A stretch of DNA of 59,202 nt from CAZGSN01 sp964371655 (GTDB lineage Bacteria; Desulfobacterota; Binatia; HRBIN30), in the NCBI GenBank assembly GCA_964371655.1, contig CAYJOD010000035.1, forward strand, positions 1 through 59,202, given 5' to 3'. The position numbers and the translations under genes are program-made. Positions 24,152-32,351 of the stretch are shown one piece after another; positions within the stretch are counted from its first letter, which is position 1, and each line of letters begins with the position of its first letter. The notes below the pieces were generated by a model. It saw only the letters and a list, made by a program, of their open reading frames with translations. It was not told the origin of the DNA and made no database searches.

Positions 24152-26686
24152 ATGACTGATGCCTGGCCACTCACAGAAACAGACGGCGCCATGAGAAAGA
24201 AACCTGACCAGACCGCCCCCGCCGCCGAGCTGCGCCGCGACGCTGAAAAGCGGCTGCGCCAGAAGCAGAAGAGTGAGATGTCGAAGGCCGGAGATCAGCG
24301 CACCGCAAAAGATACGGCGCGGCTCGTTCACGAGCTGCAGGTCCACCAGATCGAGCTGGAGATGCAGAACGAGGAGCTCCAGCAGGCGCGCGCCCAGATG
24401 GAGGCGCTCGTTGCCCGATACACCGACCTCTACGACTCTGCCCCGGCGGGCTACATGACCCTCGACCGCGAGGGGGCGATCCGGCAGGTGAACTTGACCG
24501 GGGCGGTCCTGCTTGGCATCGAGAGCTCCCAGCTGGTGAACCGGCGCCTCGCCCTGTTCGTTGCCGAGGACGACCGTCGCACCTTCAGCGACTTCCTGCA
24601 GAGAGTCTTTGCGAGCCAGGCCAAGGAAAGCTGCGAAGTAACGCTGCCGCGAGAAGGGCTTCAGCCCCTGGTTGTTCAGATCGAGGGTACGCGCTCCGCG
24701 GATGCGCAGGAATGTCGCGCGGTGGCGCTGGACATTACCGAACGCAAGCGGGCGGAGGGAGAGCTGCACCAGAGCGAGCGCAAGTATCGGCTCTTGGTCG
24801 AGAGCCTGCCGCAGCGGGTTTTCCTGAAAGACCGCCAGAGCGTGTACGTCTCCTGCAATGAGAACTACGCTCGGGGCCTGCGTATTGCCTCGGACGACAT
24901 CGCCGGCAAGACCGATGACGATTTCTACCGGCACGAGCTGGCGGAGAAATATCGGGCCGACGACCGGCGCGTCATGACGACCGGCGTCAGCGAGACGCTG
25001 GAAGAGCTTTACATCCAGGAGGGGAAGGAATTCTGGGTGCACACGGTCAAGGCGCCCGTCCACAACGAAGACGGCGAGTGCGTTGGCGTGCTCGGCATCT
25101 TCTGGGACGTCACCGAGCGCAGGCGAACGGAGAATACGCTCAAGTTGTTTCGGTCACTGGTGGATCGGTCCAGTGACGCAATTGAAGTCCTTGATCCGGC
25201 CACTGGCCAGTTTCTCGATGTCAATGAGCGGGGTTGCCTGGATCTCGGCTACAGCCGCGAGGAATTTCTGGCGCTGCGCGTGTTCGATATTGATCCCACC
25301 GTCAACCCACTCGCATTCCAAAAGGTCGGGGAGGAGCTTCGAAAATCGGGCGTCCTGATGTGGCAGGGCCTCCACCGTCGCAAGGACGGTTCGACATTCC
25401 CTGTCGAAGTGAACTTGAAATACGTCCAACTTGACCGAGACTACATGATCGCTGCGGTTCGTGACATTACCGAGCGGATCCGCAGCGCCGAAGCGCGTGA
25501 GGAGGAGGCCAGGATCACCGCCGCTATGACCCAGGTCGGCCAAACGCTCATGGCAGAGCTCGGCTCTCCCACTTTGATGAATTCCTTGTGTCAGGTTAGC
25601 GCTGAGGTTCTCGGATGCGACTTGAGCCACACTCTGCTCTGGCAGGAGGATGAGCAGGTGTTTCGGCCCATCGCCGGATTCGGCAACACCCCGGAGGAGA
25701 AGCAGGCTGAGCAGGTCATCTCCATCCCCTGCAGCCTGCTGCAGCCCCTATTGTCCCGTCTGGACCAAGATGACGTGGTGCAAGAATTCAGTCCGGCGAT
25801 TTCGCGACTCCGTGCCGCCACTCAGCTCTGCATGGCCTTGCGCCATGGGAGGGACCTCATCGGCATACAGGTGGTCAGCCGGCGCGGGGACGACAGGTCC
25901 TTCGGGACAACCGAGGAGCGCATTGCCCGCCGCATTGCACAGCTGGCCTCGCTGGCGCTGAATCATGTGCAGGTACGCGAAGACCTCGAACGATCCAGCC
26001 GTCTGAAGTCGGATTTCGTGGCGACGATGTCGCACGAGTTACGGTCGCCCTTGAACATCATCATGGGCTACACGGATCTCTTACTCGCCGGAGACTTCGG
26101 GCCTCTCTCCCTCGAAGCGCTTGATCCCTTGGCGCGGGTTGCCAAGAATGCACAAGAGCTCCTCAGCCTGATCGAGGCCACGCTCGATATAGGTCGCCTC
26201 GATAAGGAACAGGTTCCGCTGGATCTCCAACCCGTCTGCCTTGCCGACGTGGTGGGCGAGATCGCTTGCGAGCTTGAGCCAAAGGCTGAGGTCGTCGTGA
26301 TCTGCGACGTTTCACCGGACCTGTCTCTGCGAACCGACCCCGTCAAACTCAAAGTGATCCTGAGGAACGTGATCGCCAATGCGTTCAAGTTTACGGAGAC
26401 GGGAACGGTGACGGTGACAGCCAGGGCAAGCCACGTGGGCGTGGAAATCACCGTGTCCGACACCGGGGTGGGCATCGCGGCGCAGGTCTTGCCGGTCATT
26501 TTCGACTCGTTTCGCCAAGGCGATCCCTCCACGACGCGCCGTTTCGGGGGTACGGGGTTGGGCCTCTACATTGTGCGCAGACTCCTCAGTATCTTGGCGG
26601 GCACCATTACCGTGGAAAGCGAGCTGGGCTGCGGCTCAACCTTCCGAGTGTGGATCCCCGATGCCGGAATCGATGCAGGAATCTAG
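24152..26686 (+). CDS. Multi-PAS/GAF sensor histidine kinase
   Basis: This soluble 844-residue kinase has no transmembrane segment. It starts with a coiled coil (about 60-95, LVHELQVHQIELEMQNEEL), three PAS domains (about 95-205, 215-330, 335-445, each ending in a DITERK/DVTERR type motif), a GAF domain (about 450-610), HisKA with the phosphorylated His628 in SHELRSPLN, and HATPase with NVIANAFKF, DTGVGI and FGGTGLGLYIV. No receiver domain or response regulator gene adjoins, so the phosphotransfer partner is unknown. It is probably co-transcribed with the CheB-CheR-PAS gene. The start may be at 24152 or at the ATG of MRKKPDQ (24191); neither has a strong ribosome site. Confidence 0.93.
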   Translation: MTDAWPLTETDGAMRKKPDQTAPAAELRRDAEKRLRQKQKSEMSKAGDQRTAKDTARLVHELQVHQIELEMQNEELQQARAQMEALVARYTDLYDSAPAGYMTLDREGAIRQVNLTGAVLLGIESSQLVNRRLALFVAEDDRRTFSDFLQRVFASQAKESCEVTLPREGLQPLVVQIEGTRSADAQECRAVALDITERKRAEGELHQSERKYRLLVESLPQRVFLKDRQSVYVSCNENYARGLRIASDDIAGKTDDDFYRHELAEKYRADDRRVMTTGVSETLEELYIQEGKEFWVHTVKAPVHNEDGECVGVLGIFWDVTERRRTENTLKLFRSLVDRSSDAIEVLDPATGQFLDVNERGCLDLGYSREEFLALRVFDIDPTVNPLAFQKVGEELRKSGVLMWQGLHRRKDGSTFPVEVNLKYVQLDRDYMIAAVRDITERIRSAEAREEEARITAAMTQVGQTLMAELGSPTLMNSLCQVSAEVLGCDLSHTLLWQEDEQVFRPIAGFGNTPEEKQAEQVISIPCSLLQPLLSRLDQDDVVQEFSPAISRLRAATQLCMALRHGRDLIGIQVVSRRGDDRSFGTTEERIARRIAQLASLALNHVQVREDLERSSRLKSDFVATMSHELRSPLNIIMGYTDLLLAGDFGPLSLEALDPLARVAKNAQELLSLIEATLDIGRLDKEQVPLDLQPVCLADVVGEIACELEPKAEVVVICDVSPDLSLRTDPVKLKVILRNVIANAFKFTETGTVTVTARASHVGVEITVSDTGVGIAAQVLPVIFDSFRQGDPSTTRRFGGTGLGLYIVRRLLSILAGTITVESELGCGSTFRVWIPDAGIDAGI

Positions 26687-26739
26687 GATGGCATCGACGG
26701 CCGCGCCGAGTTAACCCGAAAACCCCATCTGCGGTAGCA

Positions 26740-26850
26740 AATGCGCCCTTCGAGACGGCGCCAGTAAGGGGGCGCCTCCTCAGAGGGCGAACGGTGTAAC
26801 GGCAGTTGCATCAATTCTTCCCGTTCACCCTGAGGAGGTCGGACCTTGGT
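26740..26850. repeat. Palindromic repeat (CTTCGAGACGGCGCC type)
   Basis: The left arm CTTCGAGACGGCGCC...CCTCAGAGGGCGAACGG and right arm CCCGTTCACCCTGAGGAGG fold into a hairpin. The same hairpin, more complete, is the cargo of the element at 31314-31530. It lies in the 270-bp gap before the protease gene, where no other feature is seen. Confidence 0.65.
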
Positions 26851-26956
26851 CCCTGCCGCCCCGCAAATAGCCTCCGTCAACGGCTTGGCAGCGGCCCGGC
26901 GGATCGCCGCGGTTATGTTGGACGCGCTGGCGCTTTCTGCTACGTGACGCGGACCC

Positions 26957-27613
26957 GTGGATTTAGCGACAATTCAACAGGCAGCACTGTGGATCGTGCC
27001 GGTGCTCGTAGCGGTGATCCTGCATGAGATCGCGCATGGCGTCGTCGCCTACTGGCGCGGCGATCCCACCGCTAAGGAAGCTGGGCGGCTGACGCTGAAT
27101 CCGATTCCGCACATCGATCCGTTCGGGACGATTTTGTTTCCGGCGCTCCTCTACTTCACCAATGCGCCGTTTCTCTTTGGTTGGGCTCGGCCGGTCCCGG
27201 TGAACTTCGCGCGCCTGCGCAATCCGAAGTCGGACATGGTGTTGGTGGCGCTGGCCGGGCCGCTTACCAACCTGGTGCTGGCGGCGCTGAGTGCCGTCGT
27301 ACTCCGGTGGATCTCGGCGCCGCAGGATCCCATGTACTTCCTGACCACCCATCACGTGACGCCGCCGCCCGGTTTCCACATCGTGTTCACCAGCATTCTG
27401 CTCAACGTCGGTCTGGCGGTCTTCAACATGCTGCCGGTCTTGCCCCTCGATGGTGGGCGCGTGCTGGCCGGGCTGCTGCCGTTGCCGCTGGCGCGTCTGT
27501 TCATGCAGACCGAGCGTTTCGGAATGCTCATCGTCATGCTCCTGCTGGCGACCAACGTGGTCGGCGCAGTAACCTGGCCCCTGCGCTTGTTCCTGCTGCG
27601 TGTCCTGCTCTGA
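26957..27613 (+). CDS. Site-2 protease family (M50) membrane metalloprotease
   Basis: The 218-residue protein has several hydrophobic segments. The zinc site HEIAHG (His23, Glu24, His27) lies in the first membrane helix and the third ligand Asp165 in NMLPVLPLDGGR, the two hallmark motifs of intramembrane metalloproteases. It lacks a PDZ or CBS domain, as in the short SpoIVFB/YwhC-like group that sits beside trpS and scpAB in many bacteria. Start is a GTG. Its substrate is unknown. It lies upstream of trpS on the same strand with about 330 bp between them. Confidence 0.92.
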   Translation: MDLATIQQAALWIVPVLVAVILHEIAHGVVAYWRGDPTAKEAGRLTLNPIPHIDPFGTILFPALLYFTNAPFLFGWARPVPVNFARLRNPKSDMVLVALAGPLTNLVLAALSAVVLRWISAPQDPMYFLTTHHVTPPPGFHIVFTSILLNVGLAVFNMLPVLPLDGGRVLAGLLPLPLARLFMQTERFGMLIVMLLLATNVVGAVTWPLRLFLLRVLL

Positions 27614-27654
27614 GTGAGTGTTGAAGATGGGCAAGAATCTATCGCAGATCTTCG

Positions 27655-27905
27655 AGCTACTACTCCGGAGAATCCTGCCGGCACGCGAAGGTTCCCCAGT
27701 TGGGGCTTCAAGGCCAGTTCCCCTCGCCCGCATCACTTGCGGGAGAGGGTTAGGGTGAGGGAACCGAGGTGGGGCGGATGGGCGGAGTAGTCGTTGGAAA
27801 AAGCTGGATCCCTCACCCCCACCCTCTCCCGCGGGTCATGCGGGAGAGGGAGTGCTTCCAAACAGCAGCGCTGCTTCGGTTGCGGGCAAGCGCCCACGCT
27901 GGGTT
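27655..27905. repeat. Dispersed repeat with CCCTCACCC and CGGTTGCGGGC segments
   Basis: The segments are CGGCACGCGAAGGTTCCCC, TTGCGGGAGAGGGTTAGGG, TCCCTCACCCCCACCCTCTC and GCTGCTTCGGTTGCGGGC. An inverted copy is at 33430-33595 and a partial one at about 150-245. The inner part can fold as a hairpin (GCGGGAGAGGG with CCCTCTCCCGC). It fills the gap between the protease and trpS. Confidence 0.75.
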
Positions 27906-27947
27906 CGCTCCGGCATCGAACCTATTGACGGTCTTCGAGAGAACGGA

Positions 27948-28961
27948 ATGAAGAAAATCATCGTCAGCGGTATGCGCCCGACCGGACGCCTCCACCTCGG
28001 CCACTTGCACGGGGCGCTCAAGAACTGGGTGCGTCTACAGGACGAAGCGAACTGTTTCTTCTTCATCGCCGATTGGCATGCACTGACGACTGACCCGGAG
28101 CACACCACGAAGATTGCCGCGAGCGCGCAGGACATGGTGATCGATTGGCTGGCAGCGGGTCTCGATCCGGAACGAACGGTGATCTTCACGCAGTCCGCGG
28201 TGAAAGAGCACGCCGAGCTACACCTGCTGTTCTCGATGATCACGCCGACGCCGTGGCTGGTGCGCAATCCGACCGTGAAGGAGCAAGCGCGCGACCTCGG
28301 CCTGCTGACGTCCGACGACGACACCGAGGTGATGAAGCTTAACTACGGGTTGCTCGGCTACCCGGTCCTGCAGTCGGCCGATATCCTGTTGTACAAGGCG
28401 ACGGGGGTTCCGGTCGGTAAGGATCAGGAGCCGCACATCGAGCTGACGCGCGAGATCGCGCGCCGCTTCAATCACTTCTACGGCAAGGTGTTCCCGGAGC
28501 CAGGGACGATTCTCACTGAGGTCCCGAAGATTCCGGGCACCGACGGCCGCAAGATGAGCAAGAGCTACAACAACGCCGTCTTCCTCAGCGACAGCCCGAA
28601 GGAGATCGATGCCAAGCTGTCGCGCATGATGACCGATCCGCGGCGGGTGCGACGCAACGACGTGGGTGATCCGAACGATTGCCCGGCCTTCAACCTGCAC
28701 CGCATCTACTGCACGGCCGACGAGATCGACTACGTGAGCAAGGGCTGTCGCAGCGCCGGCATCGGCTGCCTCGAGTGCAAGAAGATCATGATCAAGCACG
28801 TCGTTGCCGACGTCGAGCCCATCCACGCGCGTCGCGTCGAGCTGGAAAAACAGCCCGAGGTCGTGACAGCCGTGGTGGAACGCGGTAATCAACGGGCTCG
28901 CGCCGTTGCCGCGGCGACGATGTCCGAGGTTCGTAGCGCAATGGGCTTGGGTGGTGCGTGA
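27948..28961 (+). CDS. trpS: Tryptophanyl-tRNA synthetase with possible iron-sulfur site
   Basis: The class I synthetase of 337 residues charges tRNA-Trp. It shows the HIGH-type motif HLGH (16-19) and the KMSKS loop GRKMSKSYNN. Near the C-terminus four cysteines are spaced Cys245-x21-Cys267-x6-Cys274-x2-Cys277, almost the Cx22Cx6Cx2C pattern that binds a [4Fe-4S] cluster at the anticodon-binding end of Thermotoga maritima TrpRS. Cluster binding is inferred. I chose the ATG before KKIIVSGMRPTG; an upstream extension is repeat sequence. The stop codon abuts or overlaps the scpA start, so the genes form an operon. Confidence 0.96.
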   Translation: MKKIIVSGMRPTGRLHLGHLHGALKNWVRLQDEANCFFFIADWHALTTDPEHTTKIAASAQDMVIDWLAAGLDPERTVIFTQSAVKEHAELHLLFSMITPTPWLVRNPTVKEQARDLGLLTSDDDTEVMKLNYGLLGYPVLQSADILLYKATGVPVGKDQEPHIELTREIARRFNHFYGKVFPEPGTILTEVPKIPGTDGRKMSKSYNNAVFLSDSPKEIDAKLSRMMTDPRRVRRNDVGDPNDCPAFNLHRIYCTADEIDYVSKGCRSAGIGCLECKKIMIKHVVADVEPIHARRVELEKQPEVVTAVVERGNQRARAVAAATMSEVRSAMGLGGA

Positions 28962-28964
28962 GTG

Positions 28965-29819
28965 ATGAGCGAAACCAACGGAACAACCACGACGGCTAAG
29001 CAGCCAGAGCAGCTCGCCTTCGGCTTTTACCGGGTCAAGCTCGACGTCTTCGAAGGTCCGCTCGACCTTCTCCTCCATCTCATCAAGAAGAACGAAGTCG
29101 AGATCAGCGATATTCCCGTCGCCACGATCACCGAACAGTACCTCGGCTACCTCGAGTTAATGCGGAACCTCAGCCTCGACGTCGCCGGCGAGTTTCTGGT
29201 GATGGCGGCGACGTTGATGCTGATCAAGTCGCGCATGCTGCTGCCGTCCTCGGAAGACGACGAGCCCGAAGAAGCCGACCCGCGCGCCGAGCTCGTGCAG
29301 CAACTGCTCGAGTACCAGCGCTTCCGCGAAGCGGCGTGGGAATTGGCGGAGCGCCCGCTCTTGCAGCGTGACGTGTTTGTGCGCGAGGCGCTCGACGACC
29401 CGGAGATCAATGCCACGATCGAGCCGCCGCCGCCGAAAGTGACGGTTTGGGAGCTGCTGGAAGCGTTTCGCGTCGTGCTCAAGCGCGCCCAGCCCGAGGC
29501 CGTGCACGAGGTCGTCCTCGAGCAGGTGTCGCTCAAAGATCGTGCTCGCCGGCTGTTGCTGCGGCTTTCCGAGGTGCGCTGCCTCCGCTTCGAAGACTGT
29601 TTCGTCGAGGACGCGACCCGCATGGAGATCATCGTCACGTTCCTGGCGCTCTTGGAGCTGATGAAGCAGAACGCGGTGTGCGCGACGCAGACGGAGCATT
29701 ACGGCCAGATCGTGATTGAGCTGGCGGTGGAGGATATTTCTACGGTTTCGTTCGGCGGTATGGACGAGTACGATCACAGCGAGGCAGCGGAGGCGGTGGC
29801 GGATGGATCAGGTCAGTGA
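28965..29819 (+). CDS. scpA: Segregation and condensation protein A
   Basis: The 284-residue kleisin bridges SMC heads and binds ScpB in the chromosome condensation complex. The N-terminal SMC-neck-binding part is clear: LDVFEGPLDLLLHLIKKNEVEISDIPVA, with YLGYLELMRNLSLDVAGEFL after it and the LIKSRMLLP helix. The C-terminal winged helix (LEQVSLKDRARRLLLRL, then FLALLELMKQ) is present. The ATG at 28965 follows the trpS stop by 3 bp; a GTG directly before it is also possible. The 3' end overlaps scpB by 17 bp. Confidence 0.95.
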   Translation: MSETNGTTTTAKQPEQLAFGFYRVKLDVFEGPLDLLLHLIKKNEVEISDIPVATITEQYLGYLELMRNLSLDVAGEFLVMAATLMLIKSRMLLPSSEDDEPEEADPRAELVQQLLEYQRFREAAWELAERPLLQRDVFVREALDDPEINATIEPPPPKVTVWELLEAFRVVLKRAQPEAVHEVVLEQVSLKDRARRLLLRLSEVRCLRFEDCFVEDATRMEIIVTFLALLELMKQNAVCATQTEHYGQIVIELAVEDISTVSFGGMDEYDHSEAAEAVADGSGQ

Positions 29820-30723
29820 ATTGGCAGACGATAGCTCCAATCCTTTAGACGCTAGCGAGACGGACGAGGCCGCGGCGATCGTAAGCGATCCCAACGAGCG
29901 CCTCGACCGTATCGTCGAGAGTGTGCTGTTTGCCGCCGGTGCCCCGATCAGCGTCCGCAAGCTGATCGAGATTCTCGACGGGCCATCGGCGAAAGACGTG
30001 CACGCTGCTCTGGAGCGGCTGAAAGTCACGTATGGCCCCGGGCAGCGCGGCATACAGCTGCATGAAGTCGCGGGTGGTTTTCAGTTCCGCACGGCGCGCG
30101 AGAATGCCGAGTGGGTACGCTCGCTGTTCAAGGAGAAGCCGACACGCCTGGGGCGCGCGACGCTGGAGACGCTGGCGGTGATTGCCTACCGCCAGCCGGT
30201 GACGAAGGCCGAGATCGAGCTGATCCGCGGTGTCGATGTCGAGGGGACGCTAGCGACGCTGCTGGCGCGCAAGCTGATCAAAATTACCGGCCGCAAGGAA
30301 GCAGTTGGCCGTCCTCTGCTATACGCAACGTCGACGGACTTCCTCGAGATCTTCGGTCTCAAGGATCTCAACGAACTGCCGTCGCTGAAAGAGTTAGGTC
30401 CGGGACCCGATGCCGAATACAGTGAAACCTCCACAGCGGACGCCGAAGGCGGTGAAATCTCCACGGCAGATGGCGAAGCCGGCGAAACCGCCACGCCCGC
30501 AAGCGCGGAGACCCTTCCAACCACGGCGGCCGCAGCCGCCAGCGACGCCGACGGCGACGGCGTCGCCGACGCCGCGCCTGCAGAAGATCCTGAGTCAGTT
30601 GGGGATCACCTCGAGGCGCAAGGCGGAGGAGCTGATCCTGGAGGGGCGGATCAAGGTGAACGACCGAGTGGTTCGCGAGCTGGGGACGAAGGCGAACCCG
30701 AAGACGGACCGGATCACGATTGA
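29803..30723 (+). CDS. scpB: Segregation and condensation protein B with long acidic tail
   Basis: Residues ~30-200 are a standard ScpB of two winged helices (LDRIVESVLFAAGAPISV, TLETLAVIAYRQPVTKAEIE, IRGVDVEGTLATLLARKLI, GRPLLYATSTDFLEIFGL). After LKELGPGPD the protein continues for about 105 residues of low-complexity, acidic sequence (about 201-306) not found in typical ScpB. Its coding DNA is shared, in another frame, with the first 314 bp of rluB. Three 10-residue repeats (ETSTADAEGG, EISTADGEAG, ETATPASAET) open the tail. ScpB is a dimer that works with ScpA and SMC. Confidence 0.93.
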   Translation: MDQVSELADDSSNPLDASETDEAAAIVSDPNERLDRIVESVLFAAGAPISVRKLIEILDGPSAKDVHAALERLKVTYGPGQRGIQLHEVAGGFQFRTARENAEWVRSLFKEKPTRLGRATLETLAVIAYRQPVTKAEIELIRGVDVEGTLATLLARKLIKITGRKEAVGRPLLYATSTDFLEIFGLKDLNELPSLKELGPGPDAEYSETSTADAEGGEISTADGEAGETATPASAETLPTTAAAAASDADGDGVADAAPAEDPESVGDHLEAQGGGADPGGADQGERPSGSRAGDEGEPEDGPDHD

Positions 30724-31294
30724 CGGGCGACCGCTGAAGACGGCCGACGAACCGGTTTACATCCTGCTCCACAAGCCGGTGGGCATCGTAACCACACTCT
30801 CCGATCCGGAAGGGCGTCCGACGATCCGCGACGTCATCGGGCGCGTGCCGGTGCGCGTCTTCCCGGTCGGCCGACTCGATTTCCATTCATCGGGGCTGCT
30901 GTTGCTCACCAACGACGGTGAGCTGGCGCAACGCCTGACCCATCCACGTTACGGCATCCAGAAGGTTTATCACGTCAAGGTGAAAGGCGGTGCACCTTCC
31001 GACGGCGCGCTGGCCGGCTTGCGCGGCGGGATTGAGCTCGATGACGGCAAGACCGCGCCGGCTCATGTGCGCGTATTGCGCAGCCGTGAAGGCAAGACCT
31101 GGCTGGAGATGGTGCTGAAGGAAGGCCGTCGCCGAGAGGTTCGCCGCATGTGCGAGGCCGTCGGTTTATCGGTCGAGAAGCTCCGCCGCGTCGCCCTGGG
31201 CCCGCTCGAGCTCGGCAAGCTCGCCCCCGGCGATTTCCGGCCCTTGAGTCTACGAGAGCTACGCGAGCTTAAGCTCGCTACCGGCCTGGCGTAG
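30410..31294 (+). CDS. rluB: 23S rRNA pseudouridine synthase, RsuA/RluB family
   Basis: The 294-residue protein has an N-terminal basic, proline-rich extension (1-55), an S4 RNA-binding domain (about 56-100, RLQKILSQLGITSRRKAEEL) and the catalytic domain with Asp157 in VGRLDFHSSGLLLLTNDGE. The family modifies a specific uridine in ribosomal RNA; target specificity (RluB versus RsuA/RluE) is not provable here, though linkage to scpAB favours RluB. The start at 30410 gives a 314-bp overlap with scpB; MAKPAK (30470) is an alternative. In either case the S4 domain is encoded inside the scpB reading frame region. Confidence 0.93.
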   Translation: MPNTVKPPQRTPKAVKSPRQMAKPAKPPRPQARRPFQPRRPQPPATPTATASPTPRLQKILSQLGITSRRKAEELILEGRIKVNDRVVRELGTKANPKTDRITIDGRPLKTADEPVYILLHKPVGIVTTLSDPEGRPTIRDVIGRVPVRVFPVGRLDFHSSGLLLLTNDGELAQRLTHPRYGIQKVYHVKVKGGAPSDGALAGLRGGIELDDGKTAPAHVRVLRSREGKTWLEMVLKEGRRREVRRMCEAVGLSVEKLRRVALGPLELGKLAPGDFRPLSLRELRELKLATGLA

Positions 31295-31757
31295 CTGCGA
31301 AAAGCGGGTACCGGGCTTTGCCCGGCAATTGGTTCGACAGCTATGCGGGCGCGCTGCCGGCTCCGCGCTTCGAGACGCCGCCAGAGGAAGGCGGCTCCTC
31401 AGCGCGAACGGATGTTTTGAATTCACACAACAACTGTCGCTCTCCGTTCGCCCTGAGGAGCGGTCGTCTTTTCAGACCGCGTCTCGAAGGGCGAGGTCAG
31501 GTGGCGGTTTTGCGAATTGCCGGGCAAAGCCGGGTACCGCCGACGAGGTGCACTGTTTCGGGCTGAAATGCTCCGATTGGCGGAACGAGCCCGGCCGGCG
31601 TCGTAGCTCGCCGTTGCGTACCAGCACTTTGCGCCTTTGCGTCTTGGCGCGAGAACCATCTGACGTCTTCCCCGCGCGGCGAAAAATCAAACTGACCCAC
31701 CGGGCAACGGCGTCTCGCGTTGACCAGACCAGCGAGTGCTCCTATAGACTCAAGACC
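31295..31757. other. Intergenic region containing a mobile element
   Basis: Apart from the element at 31314-31530, no gene is seen. The DNA from 31560 to 31757 has no recognised content and probably contains the promoter of the gene at 31758. The host sequence around the element (GCGGGTACCG ... CCGACGAG) resembles, inverted, the core of the repeat at 20741-20977. Confidence 0.5.
31314..31530. mobile_element. 217-bp MITE-like element with 9-bp target duplication
   Basis: The ends GGCTTTGCCCGGCAATT and AATTGCCGGGCAAAGC are complementary. CGGGTACCG stands on both sides as a direct repeat (31305-31313 and 31531-31539); one base at the right boundary is ambiguous. The cargo is the CTTCGAGACGCCGCC hairpin, also found on its own at 26740-26850. 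There is no coding capacity. Confidence 0.78.
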
Positions 31758-32351
31758 GTGGAACTAGTCTCAATCCCTGATCAGTTGGAGCCCAACATCG
31801 CGTTGCGTGCAGCGCTGGGCTACGTCAAATCTCTGTTGGGAGTGTCTTCATCGAAGCCAATGCTTCGACAGCTTCGGACGTCTCTGCAGGACTCCGCCGG
31901 AGCACTGCGAGAGTTGCGCAAGAACGCTGCGGTGATGCTCAAGTCCCTCGATCAGATTGAGAGGAACGTTCGACGTGCTCTCGAATCTGGCGATCCACTT
32001 ACGGACCAGGACCGCGCCAATCTCCTCACGCTGATCAGTCGGTGTGCGGCATGGCGTGATAGCAGTGAGCGCGTGATCAACGCGGCCACCGCAGAAAAGC
32101 TTACGGGCCAACGACGCGCTATCGTCGAACAAGATCCCGCTTCGGCGACGTACTGGTCCGAGTCGCTGCAAAGAAAGCTTCTCATCGATGCCTCGAACCT
32201 GGAGGAGATGAATCTTGCCATGATCCGGATGGCAAACGACGTCATCGACATGGCGACCGCTGCCCTTGCTCTCGATGATATAGAACAGAACCCGAGTCTA
32301 CTGGTGACTGGTGCCGAACTCTCCGACCAGCTCGAAGCTGTCCGCGCCTGA
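31758..32351 (+). CDS. Unknown helical protein paired with a RelE-type toxin
   Basis: I do not recognise this 197-residue protein. It is almost wholly helical and acidic, with heptad-like stretches (LRQLRTSLQDSAGALRELRKN, then MLKSLDQIERNVRRALES) and no Cys-rich or known DNA-binding motif. A GTG at 31758 begins VELVSIPDQLEPN, after which the composition becomes protein-like; the frame is open upstream only through repeat DNA. It overlaps the downstream RelE/ParE-like gene by 41 bp, so it may be its antitoxin, but it is far longer than usual ones. The segment is more AT-rich than the housekeeping genes around it. Confidence 0.6.
   Translation: MELVSIPDQLEPNIALRAALGYVKSLLGVSSSKPMLRQLRTSLQDSAGALRELRKNAAVMLKSLDQIERNVRRALESGDPLTDQDRANLLTLISRCAAWRDSSERVINAATAEKLTGQRRAIVEQDPASATYWSESLQRKLLIDASNLEEMNLAMIRMANDVIDMATAALALDDIEQNPSLLVTGAELSDQLEAVRA

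Noticed and set aside
27963..28324. Possible divergent gene opposite trpS
   Set aside because: It is antisense to the conserved HIGH region of trpS and has no ribosome site.
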